Notes under the pieces: model-generated
Database searches by the model: none
The model's input: only the letters and a program-made list of their open reading frames with translations
What the model was told of the DNA's origin: nothing
Shown here: piece by piece, positions 46,927 to 54,336 of the stretch
Position numbering within the stretch: position 1 is the first letter of the stretch
How the letters are laid out: each line of letters begins with the position of its first letter
Position numbers and translations under genes: made by a program
From: Alphaproteobacteria bacterium
GTDB lineage: Bacteria; Pseudomonadota; Alphaproteobacteria; Micropepsales; Micropepsaceae
Direction: 5' to 3'
NCBI GenBank assembly: GCA_013697055.1
Contig: JACCXK010000137.1
Coordinates: forward strand, 1 to 55,771
Length of the DNA stretch: 55,771 bases

Positions 46927-47561
46927 TGAATCGGCGGCGCAAGGATATGTGCAATAAAGACGCTCGTCCTTTATCTGTTGTCGTCCCGGCTCTAGCCCTC
47001 ACAGCGTTTGTCGTCCTTGCAGAAGCGGTTATGCGCGGCGCCACCGTGCAATGGGACAATGCGGCTCGTGCCCTAGTTCATGAAGCGGCGGGGCCGCATC
47101 TAACTTCTTTGGCTACAACCGTAAGTAATTTCGGCAGGCTTTTCGTATTAATTCCTGCGACCGCGGCCGTCGTCGGCTGGCTTCTATGGGTTAGGTGGAA
47201 CTCGTCTGCCATAGCTCTAGGGACGACGATGAGTGGTGCCCTCTTGCTAAATTGGGTACTCAAAGCCGCCGTCCACCGCGCTCGTCCAGTGGCCTATTTC
47301 GGTACGGATCCAGAGTCCTTGAGCTTTCCCAGCGGCCATGTCTTCTTTGCTGTGTCATTTTACGGAGCAATCTGCCTGGTTCTCGCCAGCCACCGGAAGC
47401 TCACGCCACTTGTTACTATCCTCAGCACGCTGCTCGTTGGGACGGTAGCCTGGTCACGGGTCTACCTAGGCGTTCACTATCCCACAGACGTTGCAGCGGG
47501 CTTGCTCGTCGGCGTCTTCTGGCTCGGCGTGCTGGCTGTTTCCGGCCTGTTCTCAGAGTGA
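46926..47561 (+). CDS. PAP2-family membrane phosphatase
   Basis: This 211-residue protein starts at ATG 46926, coupled to the phosphoesterase. The three PAP2 motifs are KAAVHRARP, SFPSGH and SRVYLGVHYPTDV, with about five membrane spans. It probably removes phosphate from membrane lipids such as phosphatidate or undecaprenyl diphosphate. With the lipid kinase it forms a kinase-esterase-phosphatase operon. Confidence 0.93.
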   Translation: MNRRRKDMCNKDARPLSVVVPALALTAFVVLAEAVMRGATVQWDNAARALVHEAAGPHLTSLATTVSNFGRLFVLIPATAAVVGWLLWVRWNSSAIALGTTMSGALLLNWVLKAAVHRARPVAYFGTDPESLSFPSGHVFFAVSFYGAICLVLASHRKLTPLVTILSTLLVGTVAWSRVYLGVHYPTDVAAGLLVGVFWLGVLAVSGLFSE

Positions 47562-47650
47562 AGTTCCCACAGACTCTGAGTGAGGGATACCAGTTCTGGA
47601 GCGCTGGAACGTCCGGGTCTCACCACGGAACTTGTCGTTCGAGACCTTAA

Positions 47651-48148
47651 ACCGCGGGCCTCGGCAATAGGACCGGCGTCTGTGAGCATATCGAGTTAGG
47701 TTCGCATCAAATCCAGGTTGTCGCACTGGCAAAAGCGTTGGGAGTGACGGTCAGCCAAATCTTTGCGACAAACGCAATCTTCGTAGCAACGCGCGGTTCT
47801 GACGAACTTAGCGCTTTGGACGTACCCCGTCTCTGGTCTCAGTGTTGGAAAGTGCATCGACGATTTCTTGCTGAAATGCAGCCGCAAATGATCATTGGGC
47901 TCGGTAATGGTGAGATGAGCGCATTTGCCTTGTTAAAATCCGTTGCAAGCGCTTGGACAGAGATTCCAAACCCAAACCGCGAGCCCAAGAGGCAATGGAA
48001 AGCGGGCCATGCGACTTTACCCTTATTTGACGGAGAAGCGTTGTCAGTTCGCATTGTGGGATTACCTCATCCCAGCAAGTCGCGCATTTTCGGAAGCTTG
48101 GTGGAAAACTTTAAGGCGTACGAAGCCACGGTAAATGAGCGAGTTTGA
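47651..48148 (+). pseudogene. Fragment of a uracil-DNA-glycosylase-like protein
   Basis: The frame is open from 47651, but no start with a ribosome site is seen. The first usable codon is TTG 47738. ALAKALGVTVSQIFATNAIFV and QPQMIIGLGNGEMSAFALLK followed by LPHPSKSRIFG fit the C-terminal half of the uracil-DNA-glycosylase superfamily (HPS-like motif). The N-terminal catalytic part is missing, so it is probably a remnant. The family call is tentative. Confidence 0.45.
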
Positions 48149-48228
48149 AAGTTGACACGCAACGACACCTACCTTGCAACACACCCCCTCCTCCGCACCT
48201 ATTTGTATTAACTTTAAAGGACCACACG

Positions 48229-48444
48229 ATGGCTATTGTTCTTTCACTTATCATTGCGGTAGTAGGTTTCGGCTTCGCAATGGCTTTTATCTTCGGACCG
48301 AAGGCGCCCGTCAGAAGTGATGTAGAGAATGTCACGGGCAAGAAACTCTCTCCCTACACTGCTGGTCTGCTGCATCGTCGTTTTGGTGGATGGGAACGAG
48401 CTGATCCGCATGCAAAAGCGGGAATTGTTCCAGCGCCAGCGTGA
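48229..48444 (+). CDS. Small N-terminally anchored membrane protein
   Basis: This 71-residue frame starts at ATG 48229 with AAAGG upstream. It begins MAIVLSLIIAVVGFGFAMAF, one membrane span, and then a polar tail. An overlapping frame at 48329-48520 has a highly charged C-terminus (RMQKRELFQRQRDREKEASR) and could be the true end after a frameshift. Function unknown. Confidence 0.45.
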   Translation: MAIVLSLIIAVVGFGFAMAFIFGPKAPVRSDVENVTGKKLSPYTAGLLHRRFGGWERADPHAKAGIVPAPA

Positions 48445-48568
48445 TCGTGAGAAGGAAGCGAGTCGGCGTTTTGCTGAGCATATGGATCGCACCTTGAATA
48501 GCGATCCGCGCGATAAATGATCCGTTTTAAGGCCTGAATGTGTTGCGAGAAAAGGCATAAGTTGCTCC

Positions 48569-48597
48569 TTTCTCCGACGCATTTCTCGGTCTATAAA
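48569..48597 (+). promoter_or_regulatory. Putative housekeeping promoter of the intron-bearing tRNA-Leu
   Basis: TTTCTC (48569-48574), 17 bases and TATAAA (48592-48597) lie eight bases before the tRNA. This suggests the replacement tRNA does not depend on host flanking DNA. Confidence 0.45.
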
Positions 48598-48605
48598 GAT
48601 GCTCT

Positions 48606-48891
48606 GCGGGCATGGCGGAATGGTAGACGCACCGGACTTATGCAATTGAGTGCCCTTGGGGAAACCCTTGGAGTAGAACTGCCCAAATTCGGGGAACCCT
48701 TCACTGGCAATCCCGAGCCAAGCCCAGCAATGGGAAGGTGTAGAGACTAGACGGGCAGCACCTAAAGCGGAGACGCTACGGTGAAGGGATAGTCCAGACC
48801 ACGAACGCCATCAGGCGGCGGCGAAAGTCGAAGTGGTATGAAAATCCGTTGGGCCGCAAGGCCTGTGCCAGTTCAAGTCTGGCTGCCCGTA
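48606..48891 (+). tRNA. tRNA-Leu(UAA) interrupted by a group I intron
   Basis: Exon 1 is 48606-48639 and exon 2 is 48841-48891. Spliced, they give an 85-nt class II tRNA: acceptor GCGGGCA/TGCCCGT (with one G-U), D-arm, anticodon loop CTTAAAA (anticodon UAA), variable arm GGGCC-GCAA-GGCCT, T-arm GCCAG/CTGGC and discriminator A. CCA is not encoded, unlike the split host gene. The acceptor, variable and T-arms differ from the host tRNA-Leu(UAA), so it is not a duplicate of it. It lies about 1.1 kb inside the right end of the island and probably replaces the tRNA the island broke. Confidence 0.93.
48640..48840 (+). ncRNA. Group I self-splicing intron (201 nt)
   Basis: The exon ends in U at position 34 and the intron ends in G, as required. 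The internal guide GAGTGCC (48648-48654) pairs with exon GGACTT through a U-G splice-site pair, with one bulge. Conserved core elements are P (48685-48697), Q (AATCCCGAGCCAAGCC, 48709-48724), R (GGTGTAGAGACTAGACGG, 48737-48754) and S (AAGGGATAGTCC, 48784-48795). The size and insertion site match the cyanobacterial tRNA-Leu(UAA) class. No homing endonuclease is encoded. Confidence 0.93.
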
Positions 48892-49116
48892 GATCACAAT
48901 GGTGCCTTCGCTCGGACGGCCCCCCATAAATTCAGCCATTTAAAATGACCCGCGGAAGTCACACTTCCGTCGACATGACCCGGCGCGCCGCGCCGCTGGG
49001 ATGCGCGCCAATAACGGGTCAGTGCGGGTCCAGTGTCCGAATATTATTGCAGCTCCCGTTGGCGGGAACACCGTTCGGGTCCCGATAGTGGGCCCCTTGT
49101 GTGTATTGCAGGGTAA

Positions 49117-49827
49117 GATGGCCGCGCGCAAATTATCTATTCGAAAGACCACAACAATCGAGGCTTCGAAAATTTCAGCGTTTCCCATGAGCTGGGCCAT
49201 TATTTCTTGCCAGGGCATCCTGAGGAAATTCAGCGCCAGGGGGGTACCCATCTCTCGCGCGCGAACTTCACCGAAGCATCTTCTATCGAGCTCGAGGCCG
49301 ACCATTTCGCCGCTGGTCTTTTGCTACCGTCTAAACTTACAACCAAGTTTCTCGACCGCCACCAAGTGGGGCTCGAAGGCATTATCGCGCTTGCCGCCAA
49401 GGCTGAATGTTCACATACGGCCGCAGCGATTGCCGCTGCAGAATGTGCGAGCTATCCGATCGCGGTGATTATGAGCCGGGACGCGTCCATCGCGTACGCG
49501 TTTTTGTCGGATAAGTTTAAGTCCCTTGGGCAGTTGGCGTTCCTCCAAAAAGGAAGTCCTTTGCCGAATGGCTTAACTCGGACATTCAACGCCACGCCTG
49601 CCAAGGTGCAGGCCGGCGAGCGAGCATGCGGGCAGACTCACATTGGCGAGTGGTTTGGCGGCCCGAGCGGCATCGCGCTCGACGAAGAGTTGATTGGCCT
49701 CGGAAACTACGGGTTCACGCTCACCGTCCTATCAACCGAAGACCCCGCGCCTGCCTCGGATGAAGAAGAGGACGAAGACGCCGACCTTGAAACGTCCTGG
49801 ACCCCCAAATTCGCATATGGACGCTAG
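49117..49827 (+). pseudogene. ImmA/IrrE-type metallopeptidase, truncated at the N-terminus
   Basis: After a stop at 49114-49116 the frame reads DGRAQIIYSKDHNNRGF and then NFSVSHELGHYFLPGH, with the zinc motif HELGH. ASSIELEADHFAAGLLLP, a typical ImmA/IrrE second part, follows. The only later start (TTG 49207) would remove the catalytic motif, and no start lies upstream in frame. This is therefore most likely the remains of a phage- or ICE-type repressor-cleaving protease. The C-terminus is acidic. Confidence 0.75.
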
Positions 49828-49916
49828 TGTGTTTCGCGCTCATCGCACAGGACAAGAGCTAACAAGTCACGATGCGAAATAACCCAAGCATCCATGTTGC
49901 AACCATCACAACGGAG

Positions 49917-49936
49917 ACTACCCGGTTTGACTACCC
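49917..49936 (+). promoter_or_regulatory. Tandem ACTACCC motifs, putative right arm-type recombinase sites
   Basis: GACTACCCG occurs twice, 13 bases apart, 63-83 bases inside the right core. It mirrors the pair at the left end (25494-25511) in spacing and orientation. Confidence 0.5.
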
Positions 49937-49994
49937 GACAATTGACCGTTGCCAGAAATAATCTTCTAGTCAGCCGCTTAAGGCCCAGACGAAC

Positions 49995-50007
49995 CTGTAC
50001 TTAAAAT
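49995..50007 (+). other. attR core
   Basis: The island arm CTGTA is joined to the host anticodon loop CTTAAAA and the 3' side of the host stem (TCCGT). Confidence 0.85.
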
Positions 50008-50056
50008 CCGTTGTTCCGAAAGGGACGTGTCTGTTCGACTCAGACTGGGGCCACCA
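50000..50056 (+). pseudogene. 3' half of the split host tRNA-Leu(UAA)
   Basis: It holds the anticodon loop, the 3' anticodon stem, variable arm GTTCC-GAAA-GGGAC, T-arm GTCTG/CAGAC, acceptor strand TGGGGCC, discriminator A and CCA. It has no promoter of its own. It completes the half at 25398. A hairpin AGCTTTTCT/AGAAAAGCT follows at 50063-50096 and is probably the old tRNA terminator. Confidence 0.95.
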
Positions 50057-50436
50057 CGCCTAGCTTTTCTTGAGAGCGCAGCGAACTAGAAAAGCTGGTG
50101 CCTGACCGAGCGGTTCACCGCGAGGGAAGACCGCGCGCTCATGGCGGCCCCGGTCTGAGTCTTTAGATTGTCCGTCCTCGCCCCTTCGGGCCTGCGGGCG
50201 GACGGGGCCGGGGCCACATTCTTATTCACGCAAACCCGCGTGAACAAGAATGGTGCCAAGCCGGCCCACCGGTGGCCTAGCGACAGCGTAGGCTACGCGG
50301 AATAAGGGCCGGCGCGGCAGGAAACCTCGCTCAGCCATTGGCCCAGCCCTAATTGCGCACTCCGCTAGCGTTACCGCGTTAACCGTCACCCCTCGAAAAT
50401 GTTGATTCTGCGCGCGGTTGCTCCACGAGTCGCGGC
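50057..50436. other. No gene; several inverted repeats
   Basis: Hairpins are seen at 50063-50096 (AGCTTTTCT arms), around 50185-50210 (GTCCG/CGGAC) and 50217-50260 (GGGCCACATTCTT-like arms with GCGTGAACAAGAATGG). The region probably carries the tRNA terminator and the promoter of the PEP-CTERM gene. Confidence 0.5.
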
Positions 50437-51174
50437 ATGAGCACCACCAAGCATTTCCTCGCGGCCTTAACCATCATCGGCAGCGCCCTGTGCGCGGCTC
50501 CGGCGATGGCGATTCCCTACACGCCCGTCACCGTGTCCAACGTCCAGGTCAACTGGGCCCAGGGCATGGGCACCAACTCCAACGTTGGCGGCATCTATTA
50601 TGCGGGCCCCATCACCTTCACGATCGGCGGCCTGCCGGTCACCGTCTGGTGCGATGATTTCGACAACGCCGTCTATATCGGCAGCGCCGTCCAGTATTTC
50701 CAGACCGACGCAGCCGGCGCGAACGCCTATCTGATCACCCCGTCGCTGACATTGTCGCAGCAGAGCACGCTCGACCACCAGATCGCCGGCCTGGCGTACA
50801 AGGGCTCGATGCTGGCCAAGGCCAACGCCCTGACGTCTGCGACGGGCGCGCAATTCCAGATGGCGATCTGGGAGCTTCAGAATCCCAGCCTGATCAACAC
50901 CGACTTCGCCTTCCAGGCGGCGGTGACCGCGCTGATCGGGCAGGCCTCGACCTATTACACCGACATGCTGCAGGCCGGATATGACTATGGGCAGCTGGTC
51001 TCGCCGGGCTGCGGCCAGGATCCCGCGACCCTGACCCATACCAGCGCCTGCCAGACGCAGGGCCAGATCCTGGTGCGCTACGTTCCCGAACCCGTCAGCC
51101 TGTCGCTGTTTGGCGCAGGCCTCGCCGGCGCAGCCGCACTGCGCCGCCGCCGCAAGACAAGCAGAATCGCTTAA
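50437..51174 (+). CDS. PEP-CTERM sorting-domain protein
   Basis: This 245-residue protein has a signal peptide (ending near APAMAIP), a Gly/Ser/Thr-rich body with WCDDFDNAVYIG, and the C-terminal sorting tail VPEPVSLSLFGAGLAG followed by RRRRK. Such proteins are cut and anchored or released by an exosortase (EpsH family) in exopolysaccharide-producing bacteria. No exosortase gene is in this window. Confidence 0.92.
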   Translation: MSTTKHFLAALTIIGSALCAAPAMAIPYTPVTVSNVQVNWAQGMGTNSNVGGIYYAGPITFTIGGLPVTVWCDDFDNAVYIGSAVQYFQTDAAGANAYLITPSLTLSQQSTLDHQIAGLAYKGSMLAKANALTSATGAQFQMAIWELQNPSLINTDFAFQAAVTALIGQASTYYTDMLQAGYDYGQLVSPGCGQDPATLTHTSACQTQGQILVRYVPEPVSLSLFGAGLAGAAALRRRRKTSRIA

Positions 51175-52274
51175 CGCTCCATCAGCGCGACTTGCAGCAT
51201 CGCCCGCGCATAGGCGGTGTGATAGGCCCAGGCCGCCGCCGCGTTGGTCTTGAGATCGCGGTCCACGTCCAGCCCGCGCGCATGCTCCGGGAAGATCATG
51301 TATTTGTATTTGGCCGCCACCAGCGCCTTCATCACCGCCAGCATGTTGTTGTCGCCATTGTCGGGATAGACCTCGGTGTAATCCTGGCGCGGCACCCGCA
51401 GGCGCACATTGCGGTAATGGACATGGCCAATCTGGTCGCGCTGGCCGAAATAGCGCGCCACCTCCACCGGGTTTTCGCCCAGCTCGCGGGTCACGCCGCA
51501 ATCGAAGATGAGGCAGTTGGCGGGCGATTTGCGGATATCCGCCATCCGCTTCCAGCCGGCCAGGGTGGACATGATCTGGGGCGAGCCGGCGCTGATGGGC
51601 ACGGGCGGATCGTTGGGATGCAGCGCCAGGCGCACGCTGGACGCTTCCGCCACCGGCACCACCGCATCGAGGAAATATTTGAGATTGGCCCAGGTGGTTT
51701 CGGCCTCCTGCACCACCTCGTCTTCGCCCGGCTTGACGCCCTGCATGCGCGCATAATCCACCGACTCCACCCCGGCATCGCCGCGCGTGGGATCGGGATG
51801 GTCGTAATAGGCTTCGTTGGCGCGATGGACATAGAAATTATATTCGACAATGGGAATGCCGGCGGCCGACGCGGCGCGGATGGAAGCCTCCACATCCTCG
51901 ATCGCCTTGTCGCGACCGGTGCGCCCATAAATGATGTCGCGCATGCCGGCGCCCGCCGACCCCGACCAGGGCAGGCCGATATCACCGGCCTTGAGGCCGT
52001 TATCGGCAAGGGTCTTGACCTTGGCCTTCAAGGTATCTGCATTCCAGGGATAGCCGCTGCCGTTCAGAATGATGTGGGTGAGGCCGAGCTGGGTATAGCG
52101 CCGGATGCCCGCCGGATTGATCTCCGAATCCGCAATAGGCCCCAGGCAAATGTGCGGCGTGTCGGGCCCTTCGCTCGGCATGCCCTTGCCCGCCTCCGGC
52201 CAGGCGGCAAGCGCCGGCGTCGCCAGCGCAGCGCCAGAAGCACCTAACAGCGCGCGGCGGTTGATGATGGTCAT
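51171..52274 (-). CDS. Exported mannonate-dehydratase-like TIM-barrel protein
   Basis: This 367-residue protein starts MTIINRRALLGASGAALATP, a Tat-type signal. The mature part fits mannonate dehydratase (UxuA), with ALHPNDPPVPISAGSPQI near residue 220 and NCLIFDCGVTRE near 257, then HVHYRNVR near 285. UxuA normally acts in the cytosol on D-mannonate, so the signal is unusual. Substrate not certain. Convergent with the PEP-CTERM gene (four-base overlap). Confidence 0.8.
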   Translation of the reverse strand: MTIINRRALLGASGAALATPALAAWPEAGKGMPSEGPDTPHICLGPIADSEINPAGIRRYTQLGLTHIILNGSGYPWNADTLKAKVKTLADNGLKAGDIGLPWSGSAGAGMRDIIYGRTGRDKAIEDVEASIRAASAAGIPIVEYNFYVHRANEAYYDHPDPTRGDAGVESVDYARMQGVKPGEDEVVQEAETTWANLKYFLDAVVPVAEASSVRLALHPNDPPVPISAGSPQIMSTLAGWKRMADIRKSPANCLIFDCGVTRELGENPVEVARYFGQRDQIGHVHYRNVRLRVPRQDYTEVYPDNGDNNMLAVMKALVAAKYKYMIFPEHARGLDVDRDLKTNAAAAWAYHTAYARAMLQVALMER

Positions 52275-52302
52275 GCGAGCCCTCCCGACAATTTATGAAA
52301 GC

Positions 52303-54336
52303 TTAAGTCAGATCGACTTTGCGTAAAACCTCTTGTTCGGTGTCCTCAAGCATAGGAACCCCGCACTCTTCCAAATATCTCGCAATCGCGTCGTAGTATT
52401 CAGGAGATCGGGTGGGATCCGACGGATCTCCTAAAGGCACATAAATGACCATGCCCTGGCGCGCGCGGGTGAGCAGCACACGATAGGCATTCGCCAGATA
52501 TCTTCTATCTCGCCCAGCTTTTACATTCTGCCAACGCGTCCCCTTAAAGGCTCGATAGACCCAGCCACCCCTCTGGCGCGAAAAATCAGCGTCCCAGCAC
52601 ACGCCAATCCAGTCCAGCTCTAGGCCCTGAACCGCAAATTCTGTTGCAGCGTCCTCCAAATAGAATGAAGACCGCACGTCATGCCGTGAATTCAGGAACC
52701 AGATGGGCGCATCAAACGGCGCTTTCACAAAAAGCCCTTCAGGCTTCAGGCGCAGCGCTCCCGCAGAGGCTACTAGTCCATATCGTTCCGAACCCCGCGC
52801 TTTGGCACGCAGCCACATGCGTGCGGATTCGAGATCGCGCGTCAGAACGATAGGATATGTTTTTCTGATCGATTGGTAAGTGGCACTTGCAGCGCCTGCA
52901 TCTCCCGCAATCAGATCATTAACAAACTGCGACAACTTCTCAGCACGAAATGAACGGATGGCTGTTGCCAAGTGCAAATCACTGTCTACCTGATGATCCA
53001 GAGATGAGATCATGCCGCGAAGGTCTTTGCCCCAGTGATAATCGGGCTGCAACAGCTGATCGGATGTAAAGACTTTCCATTTGGGATAGCGCTGAGATAG
53101 CGCAAGGAACCATTCCGACAGCCCCGCCTCCCCCGCATAGATTTCCTGGCCGCCACCCACAAGGCAAACGATCGCGCACCACCCCGGATGGCGGTTCATC
53201 ACGCCAATCAGAAATTCCGGCTCCGAAACATCAAACTCTTTATCACCTCTGCGATCGCGCATGAATTTAGAGATTTTGTCACGATCCCAGGCACGTTGTG
53301 CCTCATCAAAAACAACCGTCATTTCATGTGGTGGTGTCGGAGACTGTCGATAGTGATCTCGAAAGTGATGAATATTTTGGATGAAGGATTTCACCTTGCG
53401 GCGCGCATCGCTGATTTTAATCCGGGCACCATTCTTATCTCGTCTCTGGCTTTGATCTTTCGCAAGAGCTTCCCGCAGGACATCGACCAACGGTCCATTT
53501 CCTGAGAGAAACACGGCATTCTCGCCTGAAGGCAATTGCCTGCGCTGCGTAACCAAATTTAGGCCTGCGAGAGTTTTGCCAGCGCCAGGCACGCCCGTGA
53601 TGAAACAAATGACTTTCTCCCCACTGCTCTTGGCCGCCTCTATAATCTGATTCAACCGGTCTGTCGTAACCCCGAGATTTTTCCTTCCTGAAGTGGAAGT
53701 GATTATTTCTTCAACTTTGTGAGATTTATAAAGAGCTTGCGCTGCTTCGACGATGGTTGGTGTTGGCTTATAAGCGCTATTCATCCACGCCAGAGGGTCA
53801 AGCGAGGACTGTTTACGATGACTTCGCACCACTGACGATAATAGCTCGCCAAGTCGATCGCCCACGGAAAGAATCGGAGGGGACACTTCGTCTTCCCAAA
53901 GTGGCAATTGAATGGGCTTTGGCTTTGCATCAGTGGATACGACGACGGGCACAATGATGCGATCATGGCTAGCGGAATGGAAATTCTTCAGATCGAGCGC
54001 GTAATCTGTAACTTGCTCAATGGCAGCAGACGTAAAACGTTCGGCTCCAACCTTGAACTCTATTACGAAAACGATGCCGTCAAGCAGAACTATGGCGTCG
54101 GCTCTCTTTCCCATACGGGGAATGGAAAACTCTAAAGCGAGCCAACCTTCAGGGATGCTGCGAAGGCCCTGGCGAAGAAGCTCGATTTCCTCCAGCCACG
54201 CCATTTTTTCTGCCAGCTCCTGACTATGGCCATGATACCTGCCCAGTTCTCCGTAGATAGCGTTCAGGTCTGACCGAAGAAATTCGACGATCGGAGCATA
54301 ATAATATGCCGATCTAAGCATCGACCATTCAGGCAT
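52303..54336 (-). CDS. PD-(D/E)XK nuclease - DUF2075 helicase fusion, defence-like
   Basis: This protein of about 677 residues starts at ATG 54336 (TTG 54351 is less likely). The N-terminal part has a restriction-endonuclease-like core, RADAIVLLDGIVFVIEFKVG (about residues 75-95). The second part is a superfamily 1 helicase of the DUF2075 type: Walker A in FITGVPGAGKTLAG near 245, Walker B in TVVFDEAQRAW near 345, and NAYRVLLTRARQGMVIYVP near 630. Such fusions are found in phage-defence loci. The start overlaps the preceding gene's stop by eight bases. Base composition is lower in GC than its neighbours, suggesting acquisition. Confidence 0.88.
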   Translation of the reverse strand: MPEWSMLRSAYYYAPIVEFLRSDLNAIYGELGRYHGHSQELAEKMAWLEEIELLRQGLRSIPEGWLALEFSIPRMGKRADAIVLLDGIVFVIEFKVGAERFTSAAIEQVTDYALDLKNFHSASHDRIIVPVVVSTDAKPKPIQLPLWEDEVSPPILSVGDRLGELLSSVVRSHRKQSSLDPLAWMNSAYKPTPTIVEAAQALYKSHKVEEIITSTSGRKNLGVTTDRLNQIIEAAKSSGEKVICFITGVPGAGKTLAGLNLVTQRRQLPSGENAVFLSGNGPLVDVLREALAKDQSQRRDKNGARIKISDARRKVKSFIQNIHHFRDHYRQSPTPPHEMTVVFDEAQRAWDRDKISKFMRDRRGDKEFDVSEPEFLIGVMNRHPGWCAIVCLVGGGQEIYAGEAGLSEWFLALSQRYPKWKVFTSDQLLQPDYHWGKDLRGMISSLDHQVDSDLHLATAIRSFRAEKLSQFVNDLIAGDAGAASATYQSIRKTYPIVLTRDLESARMWLRAKARGSERYGLVASAGALRLKPEGLFVKAPFDAPIWFLNSRHDVRSSFYLEDAATEFAVQGLELDWIGVCWDADFSRQRGGWVYRAFKGTRWQNVKAGRDRRYLANAYRVLLTRARQGMVIYVPLGDPSDPTRSPEYYDAIARYLEECGVPMLEDTEQEVLRKVDLT

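Larger units (their letters stand above)
25430..50006. mobile_element. Genomic island inserted in the anticodon loop of tRNA-Leu(UAA)
   Basis: The island is bounded by a direct repeat, ACTTAAAAT, at 25429-25437 and 49999-50007, and joins two halves of one tRNA gene on its outer sides. Removing 24,570 bases restores the tRNA exactly. Joining the island ends gives CTGTA-CTTAAAA-TACAG, a seven-base core with perfect five-base inverted arms, as expected for a tyrosine-recombinase attP. Inside, base composition is visibly more AT-rich than the flanks. Cargo is mostly stress and envelope genes plus a replacement tRNA. No integrase, relaxase or transfer gene is recognised, so the element is probably immobile now or mobilised in trans. 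Confidence 0.92.

Noticed and set aside
48538-48750. Reading frame across the intron tRNA
   Set aside because: It runs through exon 1 and half of the intron; the RNA features explain the sequence.
25398-50056. The two tRNA-Leu halves as a trans-spliced split tRNA
   Set aside because: No complementary leader sequences flank the halves, the 3' half has no promoter, and a complete tRNA-Leu(UAA) is present in the island. Disruption by insertion explains everything.
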